Notes: generated by a model from the sequence alone, not told the origin. A stretch of 64,000 nucleotides of DNA from Hyphomicrobiales bacterium (GCA_021730985.1 JAKFYI010000015.1:116159-180158), one strand, 5' to 3'. Shown: positions 46,709-55,283, counted from the stretch's first letter. Translations and numbers: made by a program.

Positions 46709-47118
46709 TGCAAGAACGGACTCTCACCCCAACCCTTCCCCGCAAGCGGGGGAGGGGGTACGCCCGTCGTGCGGCAAATTTGGTGCGTATCTCTTTGATG
46801 CTTGTTGCGGGCGTCGCGATCTCACATGCCCAGCAGTTCGTGCCGCGCGACGAGAACCCTGAAGATTTCCCAGCGGGGGCGGGCCGCGACGACACGTTCT
46901 ATGCCTGCACCGCTTGTCACGGCTTCAAGCTCATCGCCCAGCAAGGCATGAACCGCCGGCAGTGGGAGGAATCGATCGAACTGATGGTGAAGCGGCACAA
47001 CATGCCGCCGCTGGCTCCAAAGGAGCAGACGGTCGTACTCGGCTACCTGGAAGCCACGTTTCCGCCCCGCGCGCCGGCGGGCCGCGGCGGCTGGCAGAAT
47101 CCGTTTTCGCCGCGGTGA
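46708..47118 (+). CDS. SorB-like c-type cytochrome, repeat-derived N-terminus possible
   Basis: 136 residues from the ATG that overlaps the SorA-like stop (TGATG). One heme motif CTACH, an ELMVKRHNMPPLAPKEQ segment with a possible Met ligand, and a C-terminal Pro-rich end fit a SorB-type monoheme cytochrome that takes electrons from the molybdenum subunit. The first 20 residues (with TLTPTLPRKRGRG) are encoded by a half palindromic repeat at 46721-46759 ahead of the signal peptide (LVRISLMLVAGVAISHA). Translation may instead begin at TTG 46780, GTG 46783 or ATG 46798, leaving the repeat untranslated. Confidence 0.8.
   Translation: MQERTLTPTLPRKRGRGYARRAANLVRISLMLVAGVAISHAQQFVPRDENPEDFPAGAGRDDTFYACTACHGFKLIAQQGMNRRQWEESIELMVKRHNMPPLAPKEQTVVLGYLEATFPPRAPAGRGGWQNPFSPR
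46721..46759. repeat. half palindromic repeat at the 5' end of the cytochrome gene
   Basis: CTCACCCCAACCC followed by hairpin CTTCCCCGC-AA-GCGGGGGAG. The same CCCTCACCCCAACCCT lead-in occurs in the element at 62787-62895, so this is a truncated member of that family. It lies just after the start codon that overlaps the SorA-like gene. Confidence 0.75.
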
Positions 47119-47119
47119 C

Positions 47120-47962
47120 TCAGTAGCGGGCGCGCTGCGCTGAAGGCTGCGACCAGCGCTGCGGTGAGGAGACGCGGCGGCTGCCGGTGTCGGTGGTCTG
47201 CGTCACTTGCTCAGCCATGCAGTACGCCGGCTTGGCCAGTTTGGCGCGGAGGAAGGCGTCGCCGTCCTTGGACGCGACCGGGTTGTCCAGCACGAGCTTG
47301 TCGAGCAGGCAGGCCAGCGTGTGCGCTGAGGGCTTCGCACCCGTGCCGTCGCAATACCAGCCGGTGAAATAGACCGAGGCGGTGTCGAGACGGCTGCGGA
47401 AGCCGAGACACTGCTTCCAGCGCCCGTCGGTATCGACGCGCATTTCAGTGGCGCGGAATTCTCCGATCCGCGTCTCGATGTCGTGGTGCACCTGCGTCGC
47501 ATACGCGCGCTTCAGGTTGAGCGGATTGATGCTGCGCAGGTCCGAAACGAGTTCGTTGCCCATGCCCAGCCCTTTGTTCGGGATGATCATCGCGACCGCG
47601 AGATCGATGCCCCGGCTCGACAGCCGGCCGTATTGCCGCACCTCGGCGCGGCCCAACAGCGAACTCGTGGTGACGCTGCCGGTCATCGGCAGTTGCTCGA
47701 TGCTGGGCGCTGTGATGCGGAACGCCGGCGGCGCGTTGATGGCTTTCGGCGGGATCTTCCAGAGCGCCATGATACCGAGGCCGATCAGGCCCAGCACCAG
47801 CATGCCGACTAGGTAGAAGCCGTAGCGGATCATCGATCCTGCGACGGTCAGCGGGTTGAAGTTGCCGGCAGTCACCGTTTCGTATTGGCCACGCACGAAC
47901 GCTCTCCGAATTTCCCTTGTTTTGCGCGTTCTCGCACGGAAGCGATTGGATCTTCCCTTCAT
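47120..47962 (-). CDS. hypothetical membrane-anchored protein
   Basis: Not recognised. 280 residues from the ATG at 47962 (a longer frame to 48076 is less likely). A basic N-terminus (KGRSNRFRARTRKTREIRR) precedes one membrane segment (about 45-68, GFYLVGMLVLGLIGLGIMALW); the rest is a soluble, probably periplasmic domain with four cysteines and an Arg/Ser-rich tail (SRRVSSPQRWSQPSAQRARY). It is convergent with the cytochrome gene, one base apart. Confidence 0.72.
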   Translation of the reverse strand: MKGRSNRFRARTRKTREIRRAFVRGQYETVTAGNFNPLTVAGSMIRYGFYLVGMLVLGLIGLGIMALWKIPPKAINAPPAFRITAPSIEQLPMTGSVTTSSLLGRAEVRQYGRLSSRGIDLAVAMIIPNKGLGMGNELVSDLRSINPLNLKRAYATQVHHDIETRIGEFRATEMRVDTDGRWKQCLGFRSRLDTASVYFTGWYCDGTGAKPSAHTLACLLDKLVLDNPVASKDGDAFLRAKLAKPAYCMAEQVTQTTDTGSRRVSSPQRWSQPSAQRARY

Positions 47963-48177
47963 TTCGGCGAAGCGTCCGGGCAAATCGAAGCCGACGGTAA
48001 ACACCGGGTTACACGATTGGCTGAGTGGCGGTTCCGCCCATCGCCGGCCGCGATGGATCAGCGCGCAAAAAGTCATCGATCAGGCCCACCGCGCGGCGTT
48101 GAATTTCAAGGGTTTCTCCCCTAGAAGCGGGCCACGGAATGGCCCGTTTGGGCGGACCGAAGTCTTCGGAGATGACG

Positions 48178-49212
48178 ATGGGTTTCAAGGTCGCAGTCGT
48201 GGGCGCAACCGGCAATGTCGGCCGGGAGATGCTCAACATCCTCGCCGAGCGGGTGTTTCCCGCCGATGAGGTCGTCGCACTTGCGTCGCGCAAGAGCATG
48301 GGCTCCGAGGTTTCCTACGGCGACAAGATCCTGAAGTGCAAAACGCTCGAGCATTACGATTTCAGCGATGTCGATATCTGCCTGATGTCGGCGGGAGGCG
48401 AGGTGTCGAAGGAGTGGTCGCCGAAGATCGCCGCGAAGGGCGCGGTGGTGATCGACAACTCATCGGCATGGCGTATGGACCCCGACGTGCCGCTGGTGGT
48501 GCCGGAGGTGAACGCCGACGCGGTCGCCGGTTTCACCAAGAAGGGCATTATCGCCAACCCGAACTGCTCGACCGCGCAGCTCGTCGTCGCGCTCAAGCCG
48601 CTGCATGACAAGGCCAAGATCACGCGCGTCGTGGTCGCGACCTATCAATCGGTGTCCGGCGCCGGCAAGGACGGCATGGACGAGCTCGACCGCCAGACCA
48701 AGGCGCTCTATTCGCTGCAGGATGTCGAGACCAAGAAGTTTCCCAAGCGCATCGCCTTCAACCTGATCCCGCACATCGACGTGTTCATGGAGGACGGGTT
48801 CACGAAGGAAGAATGGAAGATGGTGGTCGAGACCAAGAAGATTCTCGATCCCAAGATCAAGCTGGTCGCCACCTGCGTGCGCGTGCCGGTGTTCATCGGT
48901 CATTCCGAAGCGATCAACATCGAGTTCGAGAATCCGATCAGCGCGGACGAGGCGCGCGAGATCCTGCGCGCCGCGCCGGGTGTCATCGTGATCGACAAGC
49001 ACGAACCCGGCGGCTACGTCACCCCGCACGAGTGCGTCGGCGAGGACGCGACCTACATCAGCCGCATCCGCACCGATCCCACTGTCGATAACGGGTTGGT
49101 GCTGTGGTGCGTGTCGGACAACCTGCGCAAGGGCGCGGCCCTCAACGCGGTGCAGATCGCCGAGTGCCTGCTCAATCGCAAGCTGATCCAGGCCAAGAAA
49201 AAGGCGGCGTAG
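48178..49212 (+). CDS. asd: aspartate-semialdehyde dehydrogenase
   Basis: 344 residues from the ATG at 48178 (GGAG 6 bases upstream). It reduces aspartyl phosphate to the semialdehyde for lysine, threonine, methionine and diaminopimelate. The NADP loop VAVVGATGNVGREML is at 5-19 and the active-site Cys130 is in ANPNCSTAQLVVALKPL; VATYQSVSGAGKDGMDEL, RIAFNLIPHID and CVRVPVFIGHSEAINIEF follow. In many alphaproteobacteria asd lies beside leuB; here they are about 8 kb apart. Confidence 0.98.
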   Translation: MGFKVAVVGATGNVGREMLNILAERVFPADEVVALASRKSMGSEVSYGDKILKCKTLEHYDFSDVDICLMSAGGEVSKEWSPKIAAKGAVVIDNSSAWRMDPDVPLVVPEVNADAVAGFTKKGIIANPNCSTAQLVVALKPLHDKAKITRVVVATYQSVSGAGKDGMDELDRQTKALYSLQDVETKKFPKRIAFNLIPHIDVFMEDGFTKEEWKMVVETKKILDPKIKLVATCVRVPVFIGHSEAINIEFENPISADEAREILRAAPGVIVIDKHEPGGYVTPHECVGEDATYISRIRTDPTVDNGLVLWCVSDNLRKGAALNAVQIAECLLNRKLIQAKKKAA

Positions 49213-49215
49213 GTT

Positions 49216-49854
49216 TTACGTTTTGCCGACGGGACCGAACGTGCCCGTGTCCGGATCGCGCACCGAGAGCTGACCCGTCGCCACGCCAAAGTAGGCGCCG
49301 TGGATCGTCACTTGGCCGCGCTCGATCAATTTGCGCAGCCGGGGAAACGTCATCAGGTTGTTCAGGCTGTTGGTGACATTGGCCTGCTCAAGCTTGGTCA
49401 GGTATTCGTCACGCGGCAGCGCGCCGCGCGGCCCGACCTGCTCCATCGCGGGCGCCATCAGGGACATCCATTTGCCGATGAAATCGCCGGGCGACAGCGG
49501 CTCGGCATCCTCGGCGAACGCTTTGACGCCGCCGCAATGGGCGTGGCCGAGCACGACGATGTGCCGGATCTTCAGCGCGGCGATCCCGAATTCCAGTGCG
49601 GCTGAGACGCCATGCGCGCCGCCATCCGGCGCGTAGGGCGGGACCAGATTCGCCACGTTGCGGACCACGAACAGCTCGCCGGGGCGAGCATTGAAGATCA
49701 CCTCCGGAGAGACCCGGGAATCGCAACAGCCGATCACCATGACCTCAGGCGATTGTCCGCTTTCCGCGAGATCGCGATAGCGGTCCTGCTCGGCGCGCAG
49801 GCGGCCGGCGCGGAAAGTCAGGTAGCCGTCGATGAGGTGGTCGGGAAGGGACAT
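49216..49854 (-). CDS. beta-class carbonic anhydrase
   Basis: 212 residues, cytoplasmic. It interconverts CO2 and bicarbonate. Zinc-site residues are visible: Cys43, Asp45 and Arg47 in GCCDSRVSP, and His104 and Cys107 in GHAHCGG. RPGELFVVRNVANLVPPY and the C-terminal VTIHGAYFGVATGQL complete the family pattern. It is convergent with asd, 3 bases apart, so they share no operon. Confidence 0.96.
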   Translation of the reverse strand: MSLPDHLIDGYLTFRAGRLRAEQDRYRDLAESGQSPEVMVIGCCDSRVSPEVIFNARPGELFVVRNVANLVPPYAPDGGAHGVSAALEFGIAALKIRHIVVLGHAHCGGVKAFAEDAEPLSPGDFIGKWMSLMAPAMEQVGPRGALPRDEYLTKLEQANVTNSLNNLMTFPRLRKLIERGQVTIHGAYFGVATGQLSVRDPDTGTFGPVGKT

Positions 49855-49893
49855 GGCAGCCGCTTGAGTTGATGTTGGGTGTCTTTTAGCCGA

Positions 49894-50631
49894 TCACGCC
49901 CAGATAGCCATTCGCAATCCATAGGCATCGACGGGCGGCGGGTCGGGGAACGGCATGGCCTCGCCGCGATGCAGCCGGCGCGCGACCGCGGCGCAGGCCA
50001 GCGCATCGAGCACGTCGTCCGGCCCGGCGCCCTTGGGCGGTGGCGTATCGACGGCGTCCAGTCCTGCGGCGATCAGCAACTTCCGGCGCAGCGCTAGTCC
50101 GGGTTCGTAGGGCCTGCTCTTGACCTTCTTCGGCTCCGTGAGCGGCTGGCCGCCGTTCAGCCGCCAGAAGGGAACTTCGGGGTGCACCTCGAAGACGCGC
50201 GCAGCGGCGGCAGCATTGTGGCGAACCATGCCGTCGATCTCGCGGATCTTCGGCGCGATATTGAACAACTGCTTCGACACCTTGCGCGGCGGGTCGGAGG
50301 TCACGAACGCGCGGGCGCAGGCGTCGGCGTAGTCCTCCGCATAGATCGCATCGCGTGACGGCACCGAGAACACCGACGATTGTCTGGCGCCAAGCAAGGG
50401 TCGCACCGCGTTCTCGGCGGCGCGGCCGCCCAGGCCGGTGCGTTCCGGCAGTCCGATCGGCATATCGACCGCGACGATTGCCGGTACCTCCGGCGCCGCG
50501 AGTACGTCGGCAAATGCCGGAACGATCCGAAGCTGCACGGCGCTGCCCTGCGGCCGGACGTAGGCTGCGACCCAGCCGGCCCGGCAACCGTCCACGCCCA
50601 CAAGCCACAAATCGTGCGAAGCATCGCTCAT
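49894..50631 (-). CDS. DUF429 domain protein
   Basis: 245 residues, starting at the ATG at 50631, where the RNase-H-like fold begins (LWLVGVDGCRAGWVAAYV). DUF429 marks: AIVAVDMPIGLPERTGLGGRAAENAVRPLLGARQSSVFSVPSR, and a C-terminal DDVLDALACAAVARRL. The family is uncharacterised; the acidic residues in an RNase-H-like core suggest a nuclease ancestry, but activity is not established. It is divergent from the CoA ester lyase gene. Confidence 0.88.
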   Translation of the reverse strand: MSDASHDLWLVGVDGCRAGWVAAYVRPQGSAVQLRIVPAFADVLAAPEVPAIVAVDMPIGLPERTGLGGRAAENAVRPLLGARQSSVFSVPSRDAIYAEDYADACARAFVTSDPPRKVSKQLFNIAPKIREIDGMVRHNAAAAARVFEVHPEVPFWRLNGGQPLTEPKKVKSRPYEPGLALRRKLLIAAGLDAVDTPPPKGAGPDDVLDALACAAVARRLHRGEAMPFPDPPPVDAYGLRMAIWA

Positions 50632-50694
50632 TGCCGCGCACGCTGGCACGACCTTTGCGACGCCGCTAGGCTGGCCGTCCTGGGAGATTCTCGC

Positions 50695-51576
50695 ATGACC
50701 ATTCGCCCCCGCCGCAGCCTGCTTTACATGCCGGGAAGCAACGCCCGCGCCGTCGAGAAGGCGCTCACCCTGCCGGCCGACGGCGTGATCCTCGACCTGG
50801 AAGACTCGGTGGCGCCCGATGCCAAGCCGGAGGCGCGCGGACAGGTTGCGGCCGCGGTCAAGGCTGGCGGGTTTGGCCATCGCGAGGTGTTCATCCGCAC
50901 CAACGGCTTCGACACGCCGTGGTTCTCCGACGACCTGACAGCGGCGGCGCAGGCGGCGCCCGACGGCATCATGGTTCCGAAAATATCGTTGCCCAGCCAG
51001 TTGGAGCAGATCGGGCAGCGGCTGCTCGACATGCACACCGACAAGAAGACCCGCGTCTGGGCGATGATCGAGTCGCCGCTGGCGGTGTTCAACGTGCAGA
51101 CGATCGCAGCCTGCGCGAAGGATTCCGAAACGCGGCTGGCCGGCTTTGTGATGGGCACCAACGACATCGCCAAAGACACGCGCGCACGGCTTGTTCCGGG
51201 ACGCTGGCCAATGATCGGCTGGCTGATGAACTGCATCGCGGCGGCGCGCATCTACGACATCGAGGTGCTCGACGGCGTCTACAACAACATCGGCGACGCC
51301 GAAGGCTTCGCAAAGGAGTGCGAGCAGGCCCGCGACATGGGGTTCGATGGCAAGACGCTGATCCATCCGAATCAGATCGGGCCGTGCAACGCTGCGTTCA
51401 CGCCAACGGCGGACGAAGTGGCGCAGGCGCGCAAGATGATTGCTGCGTTCGGTTTGCCCGAGAACAAGGACAAGGGCGTGGTGCAGATCGACGGGCGGAT
51501 GGTGGAGCGTCTGCACGCTGAGATGGCGCGCCGCACCGTGGCGATTGCCGAGGCGATCGAGCAGGCGCGGCCCTGA
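50695..51576 (+). CDS. HpcH/HpaI-family CoA ester lyase (malyl-CoA lyase type)
   Basis: 293 residues, citrate-lyase-beta-like TIM barrel. RPRRSLLYMPGSNARAVEKA, DGVILDLEDSVAPDAK, IRTNGFDT, WAMIESPLAVFNV (metal-binding Glu) and GKTLIHPNQIGPCNAAFTPT are the family segments. The close candidates are L-malyl-CoA/beta-methylmalyl-CoA lyase (Mcl1) and malyl-CoA thioesterase (Mcl2). With the mesaconyl-CoA hydratase at 33655 it would supply the next step of the ethylmalonyl-CoA pathway, but the two activities cannot be told apart by eye. The ATG has GGGAG 8 bases upstream. Confidence 0.85.
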   Translation: MTIRPRRSLLYMPGSNARAVEKALTLPADGVILDLEDSVAPDAKPEARGQVAAAVKAGGFGHREVFIRTNGFDTPWFSDDLTAAAQAAPDGIMVPKISLPSQLEQIGQRLLDMHTDKKTRVWAMIESPLAVFNVQTIAACAKDSETRLAGFVMGTNDIAKDTRARLVPGRWPMIGWLMNCIAAARIYDIEVLDGVYNNIGDAEGFAKECEQARDMGFDGKTLIHPNQIGPCNAAFTPTADEVAQARKMIAAFGLPENKDKGVVQIDGRMVERLHAEMARRTVAIAEAIEQARP

Positions 51577-51635
51577 GACTCAACTGCGGACCGCCTGCTA
51601 GCATCGCTACCAATGAAAGATCATCGGAGGCGGCC

Positions 51636-52433
51636 ATGAGGTCCATTGCATTCATCGCGGCGGGACTTTTCCTGGCTGGAACGTCGGGATTCGCGCAGGC
51701 CGAAATCGCGCCGGGTGGCACGTTACGCGCGTCCTACCTCGGCACCAATCCGGCGCAGACCATCAAGGGCCCGGACGGCGAATTGCGCGGCGCCTCGGCC
51801 GATCTGGCGCGCGAACTGGCGAAGCGCATTGGCAAACCTCTCGACATGAAGCCCGCCGCCAATCCGCCCGCCGTTATCGAGGCGGTTCGCAGCGGTCAGG
51901 CCGATATCGGCTTCGTCGCCTATGAGGCGACGCGGCTGGGCATCGTCGAATTTTCGGACACCTACATGCTGGTGCAGCAGAGCTTCCTGGTACTCGGCGA
52001 TTCACCGATGCGCGCGGTGGCCGATGTCGATCGCGCCGGCCAGAAGATCGGCGGCACGCGCAACGACTCGATGATGCTGTGCCTGAAGCGTATCCTGAAG
52101 CAGGCGGCGCCGGTCGAACTGGACAATAACTCGGAATTGCTCATCAAGGCGCTCGTCGTGCGCGAGATCGATGCGCTCGGCGCCAACCGGCAGCGGCTCG
52201 CAGGCCTGATGAAAAGCGTGCCCGGCTCGCGAATCCTGGACGGCAGCCTTTTCAACGTGCCGCAGAACATCATCGTGCCGCTCGGCAAGCATGACGCGCT
52301 GGCCGCGGTGAACAAGATGATCGACGAGGTGCGGGTGTCCGGAATGCTGCGCGAATCGATCGCCAAGGGCGGCGCGGTCGGCGTCGATGCGGCGCCGAAG
52401 AGCGCAGGCAGCCAGCATGGCTGCCCCGGCTAG
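51636..52433 (+). CDS. periplasmic amino-acid-type substrate-binding protein
   Basis: 265 residues with a signal peptide (cleavage near AQAE) and a type-2 periplasmic binding fold as in ABC amino-acid uptake (GTLRASYLGTNPAQTIKGPDGELRGASADLARELAKRIG, VRSGQADIGFVAYEATRLGIVEFSDTY). No permease or ATPase gene is adjacent, so it may serve a distant transporter or act as a sensor. The ligand is unknown. The C-terminal 25 residues are Gly/Ala-rich and poorly conserved in appearance. Confidence 0.83.
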   Translation: MRSIAFIAAGLFLAGTSGFAQAEIAPGGTLRASYLGTNPAQTIKGPDGELRGASADLARELAKRIGKPLDMKPAANPPAVIEAVRSGQADIGFVAYEATRLGIVEFSDTYMLVQQSFLVLGDSPMRAVADVDRAGQKIGGTRNDSMMLCLKRILKQAAPVELDNNSELLIKALVVREIDALGANRQRLAGLMKSVPGSRILDGSLFNVPQNIIVPLGKHDALAAVNKMIDEVRVSGMLRESIAKGGAVGVDAAPKSAGSQHGCPG

Positions 52434-52439
52434 CTCAGT

Positions 52440-52805
52440 TCACTCCGGCAGAGTGTAGACGAACAGCGCGCGGCGATGCATGCCGCCGTGCAGGCAGACG
52501 AAGCGCACAGGTTTCGGCCCGGCGGCGGCCTCGTAGGTTGCCTTGCCGTGATACACGGTCGAGACAAACGTCGGCCCGATCCGGTCGGCGTATTTGTCGC
52601 TGGTGACGTTCGCGCGGTCGATGGCGAAGCGCCGCATCGCCGCATCGTGGCGGCGGAACTGCACGTTTCCGGTGCGCTCGCAATCCCGGATGCCGTCGAA
52701 CCGTGTCTTGCCGCGCCGCGCCGCTTCGGCCGGCGCCACGGCGGAAAGCCACACAACGCCGGCGAGCGCCAATGTCAGGCCAGAGATAATCCGGCCTGAA
52801 CGCAT
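52440..52805 (-). CDS. hypothetical secreted protein
   Basis: Not recognised. 121 residues from the ATG that overlaps the leuD stop (TGATG), so it is translationally coupled to leuD. Signal peptide (LTLALAGVVWLSAVAPAEA), then a basic domain with DCERTGNVQFRRHDAAMRRFAIDRANVTSDKYADRIG and two cysteines that may bond. Similar short proteins occur near leuD in related bacteria, but no function is known. Confidence 0.75.
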   Translation of the reverse strand: MRSGRIISGLTLALAGVVWLSAVAPAEAARRGKTRFDGIRDCERTGNVQFRRHDAAMRRFAIDRANVTSDKYADRIGPTFVSTVYHGKATYEAAAGPKPVRFVCLHGGMHRRALFVYTLPE

Positions 52806-53410
52806 CACGCCCACGGCCTCGCGGACTTCGACTTGTCCTCGAAGCTGTCGATCTTGTCTTTCTTCTGCTGCGTCAGACCGATGTCGTCGAGCCCGTTCAG
52901 CATCAGATGCTTGCGATGCGGATCGATCTCGAACTTCACCACGCCGCCGTCCGGCCCGCGGATCTCCTGCTTCTCGAGATCGACCGACAGCGTCGCGTTG
53001 GCGCCGCGGTCGGCGTCATCGAACAGCTTGTCGAGGTCTTCCTTGCTGACCTTGATCGGCAGCACGCCGTTCTTGAAGCAGTTGTTGTAGAAAATATCGC
53101 CGAACTGGGTCGAGATCACGCAGCGGATGCCGAAATCCATCAGCGCCCACGGGGCGTGCTCGCGCGACGAGCCGCAGCCGAAGTTGTCTTCGGCGACGAG
53201 AATCTTGGCGTTGCGGTAGGCCGGCTTGTTGAGCACGAAGTCCGGGTTCTCGCTGCCGTCCTCCTTGTAGCGAAGTTCGGAGAACAGGCCGACGCCGAGA
53301 CCGGTGCGCTTGATGGTCTTCAGGTACTGCTTGGGGATGATCATGTCGGTATCGACATTGATGATCTTCAAGGGCGCGGCGACGCCTTCCAGGCTGGTGA
53401 ATTTTTCCAT
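52805..53410 (-). CDS. leuD: 3-isopropylmalate dehydratase small subunit
   Basis: 201 residues from the ATG at 53410. With LeuC it isomerises 2- to 3-isopropylmalate in leucine synthesis. The swivel-domain signature [17 protein letters not shown] and the start [23 protein letters not shown] are intact. It is separated from leuC by about 2.3 kb of unrelated small genes. A longer in-frame start far upstream overlaps the GFA gene and is a shadow. Confidence 0.97.
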   Translation of the reverse strand: MEKFTSLEGVAAPLKIINVDTDMIIPKQYLKTIKRTGLGVGLFSELRYKEDGSENPDFVLNKPAYRNAKILVAEDNFGCGSSREHAPWALMDFGIRCVISTQFGDIFYNNCFKNGVLPIKVSKEDLDKLFDDADRGANATLSVDLEKQEIRGPDGGVVKFEIDPHRKHLMLNGLDDIGLTQQKKDKIDSFEDKSKSARPWA

Positions 53411-53502
53411 TTTCGAACTCTCTCCTGGGAGGTGGTCATGGCGTCTGGCGAGCCGCCGGTCAAGCCCGTCTGGAAGCGCTCTAAGGCTGGGCGGCCCGGA
53501 GT

Positions 53503-53925
53503 TCAGCGCGGCGGCGGCGCGCCCTTCTCGTTTTTCGGCACCGACCCTATGCCGGCCAGCCAGGTCTGCGCCGATCGGGTCCAATTCTGCACTTTCGGCA
53601 CGAACTGGTCGCGCTGGTTCAGGATGCCGATGCGGACCATGTAGGATTCCTTCGGGCCGTCGCCAGGCTGCGTCGAATAGATCGGCGAGCCGCATTTCGG
53701 GCAGAACGCCTGGGCGCGCTTGTTGCCGCTTTCGGCGGTCTTGACGTAGATCGTCGGATCGCCGGACAGCAGTTTGAAATCCTTCCCCGGCACCGGGACG
53801 TTGGTGCGGAATGTCGCCCCGGTTGAGGCCTGGCAATCGGTGCAATGGCAAATCGATGCCTTGGCGGGATCGGCCTCGGCCTCGAATTTGATAAAGCCGC
53901 AGTGACAACTTCCATCGACTCGCAT
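53503..53925 (-). CDS. GFA/CENP-V domain zinc protein
   Basis: 140 residues from the ATG at 53925. Zinc-site cysteines of the GFA fold are visible: [32 protein letters not shown] and [11 protein letters not shown]. The founding member was reported to help glutathione react with formaldehyde; most relatives have no proven substrate. It lies between leuD and a metallopeptidase gene, all on the minus strand. Confidence 0.9.
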   Translation of the reverse strand: MRVDGSCHCGFIKFEAEADPAKASICHCTDCQASTGATFRTNVPVPGKDFKLLSGDPTIYVKTAESGNKRAQAFCPKCGSPIYSTQPGDGPKESYMVRIGILNQRDQFVPKVQNWTRSAQTWLAGIGSVPKNEKGAPPPR

Positions 53926-53950
53926 GAACGTGATCCTCCCTTTGGGCCGG

Positions 53951-54379
53951 CTATCCGGCCGCCTCTTCAATCGCCATCATATCGTCGTCCGACAATCCGA
54001 AATGGTGCCCGATCTCGTGCACCAGCACATGGGTGACGATGTGCCCGAGCGTCTCGTCGTGCTCGGCCCAGTACAGCAGGATCGGCACCCGGTACAGCCA
54101 GACCATGTTGGGCATCTGCTGCGGTGCGCTGTCGGACTGGAACGGCAGGCCGACGCCCTGAAACAGGCCGAGCAGATCGAGCTCGCTTTCCATTCCCATC
54201 GTCTTGAGAACGTCGTCGGTGGGGTAGTCCTCGACGTGAACCACCACGCCCTCGCACTTGGCGCGAAACAATTTAGGCAGGCGGCGGAATGCCTCGGTCG
54301 CGATCACCTCGAATTCGAGCAGCGAAGGCGCTTTGAGCGGCCGCCATGCCATCGGGTCGGCCAGTGTGTGGTCGGTCAT
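53951..54379 (-). CDS. zincin-like metallopeptidase family protein
   Basis: 142 residues from the ATG at 54379. The C-terminal part holds HEIGHHFGLSD (121-131), an HExxHxxG zinc motif of the small Zincin_1 family; VVVHVEDYPTDDVLKTMGME and NMVWLYRVPILLYWAEHDETLGHIV are also typical. It is small and cytoplasmic; the function of this family is unknown. It starts divergently from the small secreted gene at 54458. Confidence 0.88.
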   Translation of the reverse strand: MTDHTLADPMAWRPLKAPSLLEFEVIATEAFRRLPKLFRAKCEGVVVHVEDYPTDDVLKTMGMESELDLLGLFQGVGLPFQSDSAPQQMPNMVWLYRVPILLYWAEHDETLGHIVTHVLVHEIGHHFGLSDDDMMAIEEAAG

Positions 54380-54457
54380 GGGTGCAGCATAGGCGGTCGG
54401 CGATCCCGGTTCCATTGTGCGGTTGACGCCATCCTGGCGATGAGGGAGCGTAAGGCC

Positions 54458-54802
54458 ATGCCGCGATTTGCTTTGGTCTCTTGCGCTTCGATCACCGCCG
54501 TGTCGTTGCTTGCCGCAGCGCCCGGATGGGCCGCCGAGTCCGTCAGCCCGGCCGGCCAATTGGCCGTCGAGATTTCCGCACAGCAGCGCGATCCCAATGT
54601 CCGCCCGCGTCCGCGCACCAGGCTTCGCGTCACACCGCGCTATCCGTACCGGACATATCATTCGTTCTATCCGCTGCCGTATGACATCGAATATCCCGGC
54701 CCGAATGCGATCCGGCATTGCGACTTCAGGCTGGCGCAGGAACACCGCCCAAGCGGAACCGTGATCGTGCCGCGGCAGCGATGCTGGTGGGTCCGGCGCT
54801 AA
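54458..54802 (+). CDS. small secreted protein of the RPSGTVIVP type
   Basis: 114 residues with a signal peptide (to about WAAE). The mature part has VEISAQQRDPNVRPRPRTRLRVTPRYPYR and a conserved end, CDFRLAQEHRPSGTVIVPRQRCWW, a pattern repeated in many uncharacterised secreted proteins of Bradyrhizobium-type genomes; the two cysteines may form a disulfide. It is the first of three small secreted-protein genes in a row. Confidence 0.78.
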   Translation: MPRFALVSCASITAVSLLAAAPGWAAESVSPAGQLAVEISAQQRDPNVRPRPRTRLRVTPRYPYRTYHSFYPLPYDIEYPGPNAIRHCDFRLAQEHRPSGTVIVPRQRCWWVRR

Positions 54803-54885
54803 GCCGCGGCAATTTCGTACACGATTTATGCAACTTTTTACGGTCCCGCGCGTTGTTCGTGGGAGTGAATCGTGGAGGTGTACCA

Positions 54886-55203
54886 ATGAGCAAGCTTCTC
54901 GCTTCGTGTTCGATCCTTGCCGTAACGGCGATGTTCGCCCTGCCCGTCCAGGCGGCCGAAAAGCGCGTCGATGGCGCGCGGAATGTCGCCGAGCAGACCG
55001 ACGTCTCGGCGCAGCGTAGGTATCGCCGACATGTGCATCGCTACTACGGCCCGCGTTACGGCTACAGGTACGGAGCTCGTCCGTATTACTACGACGCGCC
55101 GTACTACGCTTACGCGTCTCGTCCGTACTACTACCGGCCGTACTACGGCCCGGCCGTGGGTGTCGGCGTCGGCCCGTTCGGGTTTGGCTTCGGCTTCCGT
55201 TAA
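54886..55203 (+). CDS. small secreted Tyr/Arg/Gly-rich protein (DVSA-RRYRRH type)
   Basis: 105 residues; the ATG at 54886 has GGAGGTG 6 bases upstream. Signal peptide (MFALPVQAAE), then the motif DVSAQRRYRRH and a Tyr/Arg/Pro-rich region ending in alternating Gly/Phe (VGVGVGPFGFGFGFR). No enzymatic motif. It shares its head motif with the gene at 55284 and is followed by its own bidirectional terminator. Confidence 0.8.
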   Translation: MSKLLASCSILAVTAMFALPVQAAEKRVDGARNVAEQTDVSAQRRYRRHVHRYYGPRYGYRYGARPYYYDAPYYAYASRPYYYRPYYGPAVGVGVGPFGFGFGFR

Positions 55204-55217
55204 CAGTTGAAGCCGGC

Positions 55218-55249
55218 AAAAAAGACCCGCCTCACGGCGGGTCTTTTTG
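55218..55249. terminator. bidirectional rho-independent terminator
   Basis: AAAGACCCGCC-TCAC-GGCGGGTCTTT flanked by A and T runs, so it can work both ways. It follows the 54886 gene. Confidence 0.88.
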
Positions 55250-55283
55250 TTTATGCTCGGCAGAACCGGCAGGAGAATCGGCA

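Noticed and set aside
49894..51516. Minus-strand frame running from the DUF429 gene through the CoA ester lyase
   Set aside because: The upper part is antisense to the lyase gene; the DUF429 fold begins at the ATG at 50631.
52805..53908. Longer leuD reading frame starting inside the GFA gene
   Set aside because: The extra residues are a shadow of the GFA gene; LeuD begins canonically at 53410.
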